A stretch of 6,521 nucleotides of DNA from Syntrophales bacterium (GTDB taxonomy: Bacteria > Desulfobacterota > Syntrophia > Syntrophales > UBA2251), in assembly GCA_023230905.1 (NCBI GenBank), contig JALNWL010000145.1, forward strand, positions 1-6,521. The letters are read 5' to 3'. The position numbers and the translations under genes are program-made. Below the pieces are notes generated by a model. That model saw only the letters and a program-made list of their open reading frames with translations. It had not been told where the DNA came from and searched no databases. Positions 5,244 to 6,521 of the stretch are shown here, one piece after another. Position 1 is the first letter of the stretch; the number at the start of each line of letters is the position of its first letter.

Positions 5244-6340
5244 ACCTGCCGCGCTTCACGGCCACGGCCGTCGGCTCTTTTCCCCATACCGATCCCGACG
5301 ACGCCCTGGACATCATCTTCCGCGCCCTGCCAACGGCCCCGCTGTGGCCACAGTTGCCCCGGGCGGCCCTCACGGAGCAGATGGAGATCCAGTACGCCGA
5401 GGGCATCCCCGGCACCGTCTTGGACGAAGCAAGGCAGCGCCTGACCTTCGATACCGCGGGCGATCCCTCCGAGGCCCTGGCCGCATTCTACGAGGTCTAT
5501 CTCGCCGCCGTCGAGGCCGGACCGGGAGAGGCCGACCTCGCGCCCCTCGCCATCGGGCCGTCTTTCGCCCGGGGGCTCCACCGCTTCGCCGAACGCCTGA
5601 CGGCGGAGGGCATCCGCCGTTCGCTCGTGAAGGTCCAGACGACGGGACCGCTGTCCTTCGCCCTCACGGTCGTGGACCAGGACAAGCGGGCCATTTACTA
5701 CGACGAGACCTTCCGGGACGTGATCGTCAAGGCCCTGGCCCTGAAATGCCGGTGGCAGATCCGGACCTTCGCCCCCTGGGCGGAGCGCGTCCTGTGCTTC
5801 ATCGACGAGCCCATGCTCGCCGCCTTCGGGTCGTCGACGTACATCTCCGTCACCCGCGGCGACGTGACATCGCTCATCGGGGAGGTGGTCGACGCCATTC
5901 ACGCGGAGGGGGGGCTCGCAGGCGTCCACTGCTGCGGAAACACGGACTGGAGCCACCTGGTGAAGGCCGGGGTGGACGTCATCAATTTCGACGCCTTCGG
6001 CTACGGCGAGAGCGTCGCCCTGTACCCGGAGGCCCTGCGGACCTTCCTCGACCGCGGCGGCCTGCTCGCCTGGGGGATCGTGCCGACGTCGGAGCGGGTC
6101 CGGGAGCAGACGGCGGCGTCCCTGGCGGACCGGTTCGACAAGCTGGTCCGCACGATCGCCGGGCTCGCCGGACTGGACCGGGCGCGCCTGGTCGAAACCG
6201 CCCTGCTGACCCCCTCCTGCGGCACGGGGTCGCTGTCGGTCGACGACGCCGGACGGGTCTTCGCCCTGCTGGCGGAACTCCCGGCCGTTCTGACGAACCG
6301 CTACGGCGCGGGCGATATCCGCATTCAGGAGCGCGCATGA
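5240..6340 (+). CDS. Core methionine synthase, MetE C-terminal-like (MesB-type candidate)
   Basis: This 366-residue protein belongs to the UROD/MetE-like barrel family and has only the catalytic C-terminal half of MetE, with no N-terminal folate-binding domain. Landmarks are the N-terminal 'TAVGSFPHTDPDDALDII' (9-26), 'WPQLPR' (36-41), 'QYAEGIPG' (51-58), 'FIDEP' (187-191), 'GVHCCGNTDW' (228-237) and 'TPSCGTGSL' (324-332). His230, Cys232 and Cys327 align with the Zn ligands that bind homocysteine thiolate in MetE. Folate-independent core synthases of the MesB family occur in anaerobes with the Wood-Ljungdahl pathway and are thought to take the methyl group from the corrinoid iron-sulfur protein; placement between two CooC-like genes fits this. 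ATG at 5240 has AGGAGG 7 nt upstream. Both ends overlap neighbours by ATGA. An alternative is a methyltransferase with another thiol acceptor, such as an MtaA-like enzyme. Confidence 0.8.
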   Translation: MNLPRFTATAVGSFPHTDPDDALDIIFRALPTAPLWPQLPRAALTEQMEIQYAEGIPGTVLDEARQRLTFDTAGDPSEALAAFYEVYLAAVEAGPGEADLAPLAIGPSFARGLHRFAERLTAEGIRRSLVKVQTTGPLSFALTVVDQDKRAIYYDETFRDVIVKALALKCRWQIRTFAPWAERVLCFIDEPMLAAFGSSTYISVTRGDVTSLIGEVVDAIHAEGGLAGVHCCGNTDWSHLVKAGVDVINFDAFGYGESVALYPEALRTFLDRGGLLAWGIVPTSERVREQTAASLADRFDKLVRTIAGLAGLDRARLVETALLTPSCGTGSLSVDDAGRVFALLAELPAVLTNRYGAGDIRIQERA

Positions 6341-6521
6341 GCCGGACCATCGCCATCACCGGCAAGGGCGGCACGGGCAAGACCACCCTGGCCGGCCTGA
6401 TCGTCGGGGGTCTGATCCGCGCCGGGGCGACCCCGGTGCTCGCCGTCGATGCCGACCCCAACATGTGCCTGGACGAGGTCTTGGGCGTCCGGGCAACCCA
6501 GTCGGTGGGGCACGTGCGGGA
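6337..6521 (+). CDS. Second CooC/AcsF-like ATPase, N-terminal part (3' end outside the window)
   Basis: The first 61 residues are visible. They begin 'MSRTIAITGKGGTGKTTLAG', with the deviant Walker A GKGGTGKTT (9-17, signature Lys10), followed by 'VLAVDADPNMCLDEVLGV' (34-51), the switch I region typical of CooC-type MinD-family ATPases. ATG at 6337 overlaps the preceding TGA (ATGA at 6337-6340), so it is co-translated with the methionine synthase-like gene; 'CAGGAG' at 6326-6331 is a usable ribosome-binding site. It differs from the first ATPase (Thr for Val in the P-loop, Pro-Asn-Met-Cys in place of Pro-Asp-Ala-Asn), so the two are diverged paralogues and not a recent duplication. One may serve CO dehydrogenase and the other acetyl-CoA synthase or another metalloprotein. 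The diagnostic CxC motif lies beyond the window. Confidence 0.85.
   Translation, partial: MSRTIAITGKGGTGKTTLAGLIVGGLIRAGATPVLAVDADPNMCLDEVLGVRATQSVGHVR

Noticed and set aside
5213..5956. 247-codon - strand frame opposite the methionine synthase-like gene
   Set aside because: It is antisense to a gene with clear Zn-ligand motifs; no ribosome-binding site or family pattern.

Overview
The window looks like chromosomal DNA from a GC-rich, strictly anaerobic bacterium that has the carbonyl (Wood-Ljungdahl) branch of C1 metabolism. The evidence is a class III (oxygen-sensitive) ribonucleotide reductase with its radical-SAM activase, two CooC/AcsF-type metallochaperone ATPases, and a folate-domain-free methionine synthase of the kind found with CO dehydrogenase/acetyl-CoA synthase. 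Gene content and the small accessory proteins would fit a Desulfobacterota/Syntrophales-like organism. That assignment is inference only; there is no rRNA or marker gene here to fix it.

Layout. Left end (1-653, + strand): the C-terminal part of a PIG-L (LmbE-like) deacetylase, then a 62-residue conserved-looking small protein. Convergent to these on the - strand (705-1295) is a stand-alone protein made only of the pyruvate-kinase C-terminal (PK_C-like) fold. Upstream of it on the - strand is the nrdD-nrdG operon (4228 down to 1423), encoding anaerobic ribonucleoside-triphosphate reductase and its activating enzyme. The 229-bp divergent intergenic region (4229-4457) holds a strong candidate regulatory region for nrdDG: two NrdR-box-like sites whose centres are 32 bp apart, bracketing a good -10 element. 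A separate sigma70-like promoter candidate faces right.

Right part (4458-6521, + strand): a tightly coupled three-gene operon, CooC-like ATPase, MetE-C-like core methionine synthase (MesB-type candidate), then a second CooC-like ATPase cut off by the window end. Both junctions are ATGA stop/start overlaps, so the three are probably translated together.

How the genes work together: nrdDG supplies dNTPs without oxygen and is probably repressed by NrdR when dATP is plentiful. The cooC-mesB-cooC operon most likely belongs to the maturation and methyl-transfer side of CO dehydrogenase/acetyl-CoA synthase: the ATPases load metal into the enzyme, and the MesB-like protein would take methyl groups from the corrinoid iron-sulfur protein to make methionine. 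No mobile element, CRISPR array, tRNA or rRNA was seen. No gene-free stretch exceeds 300 bases.
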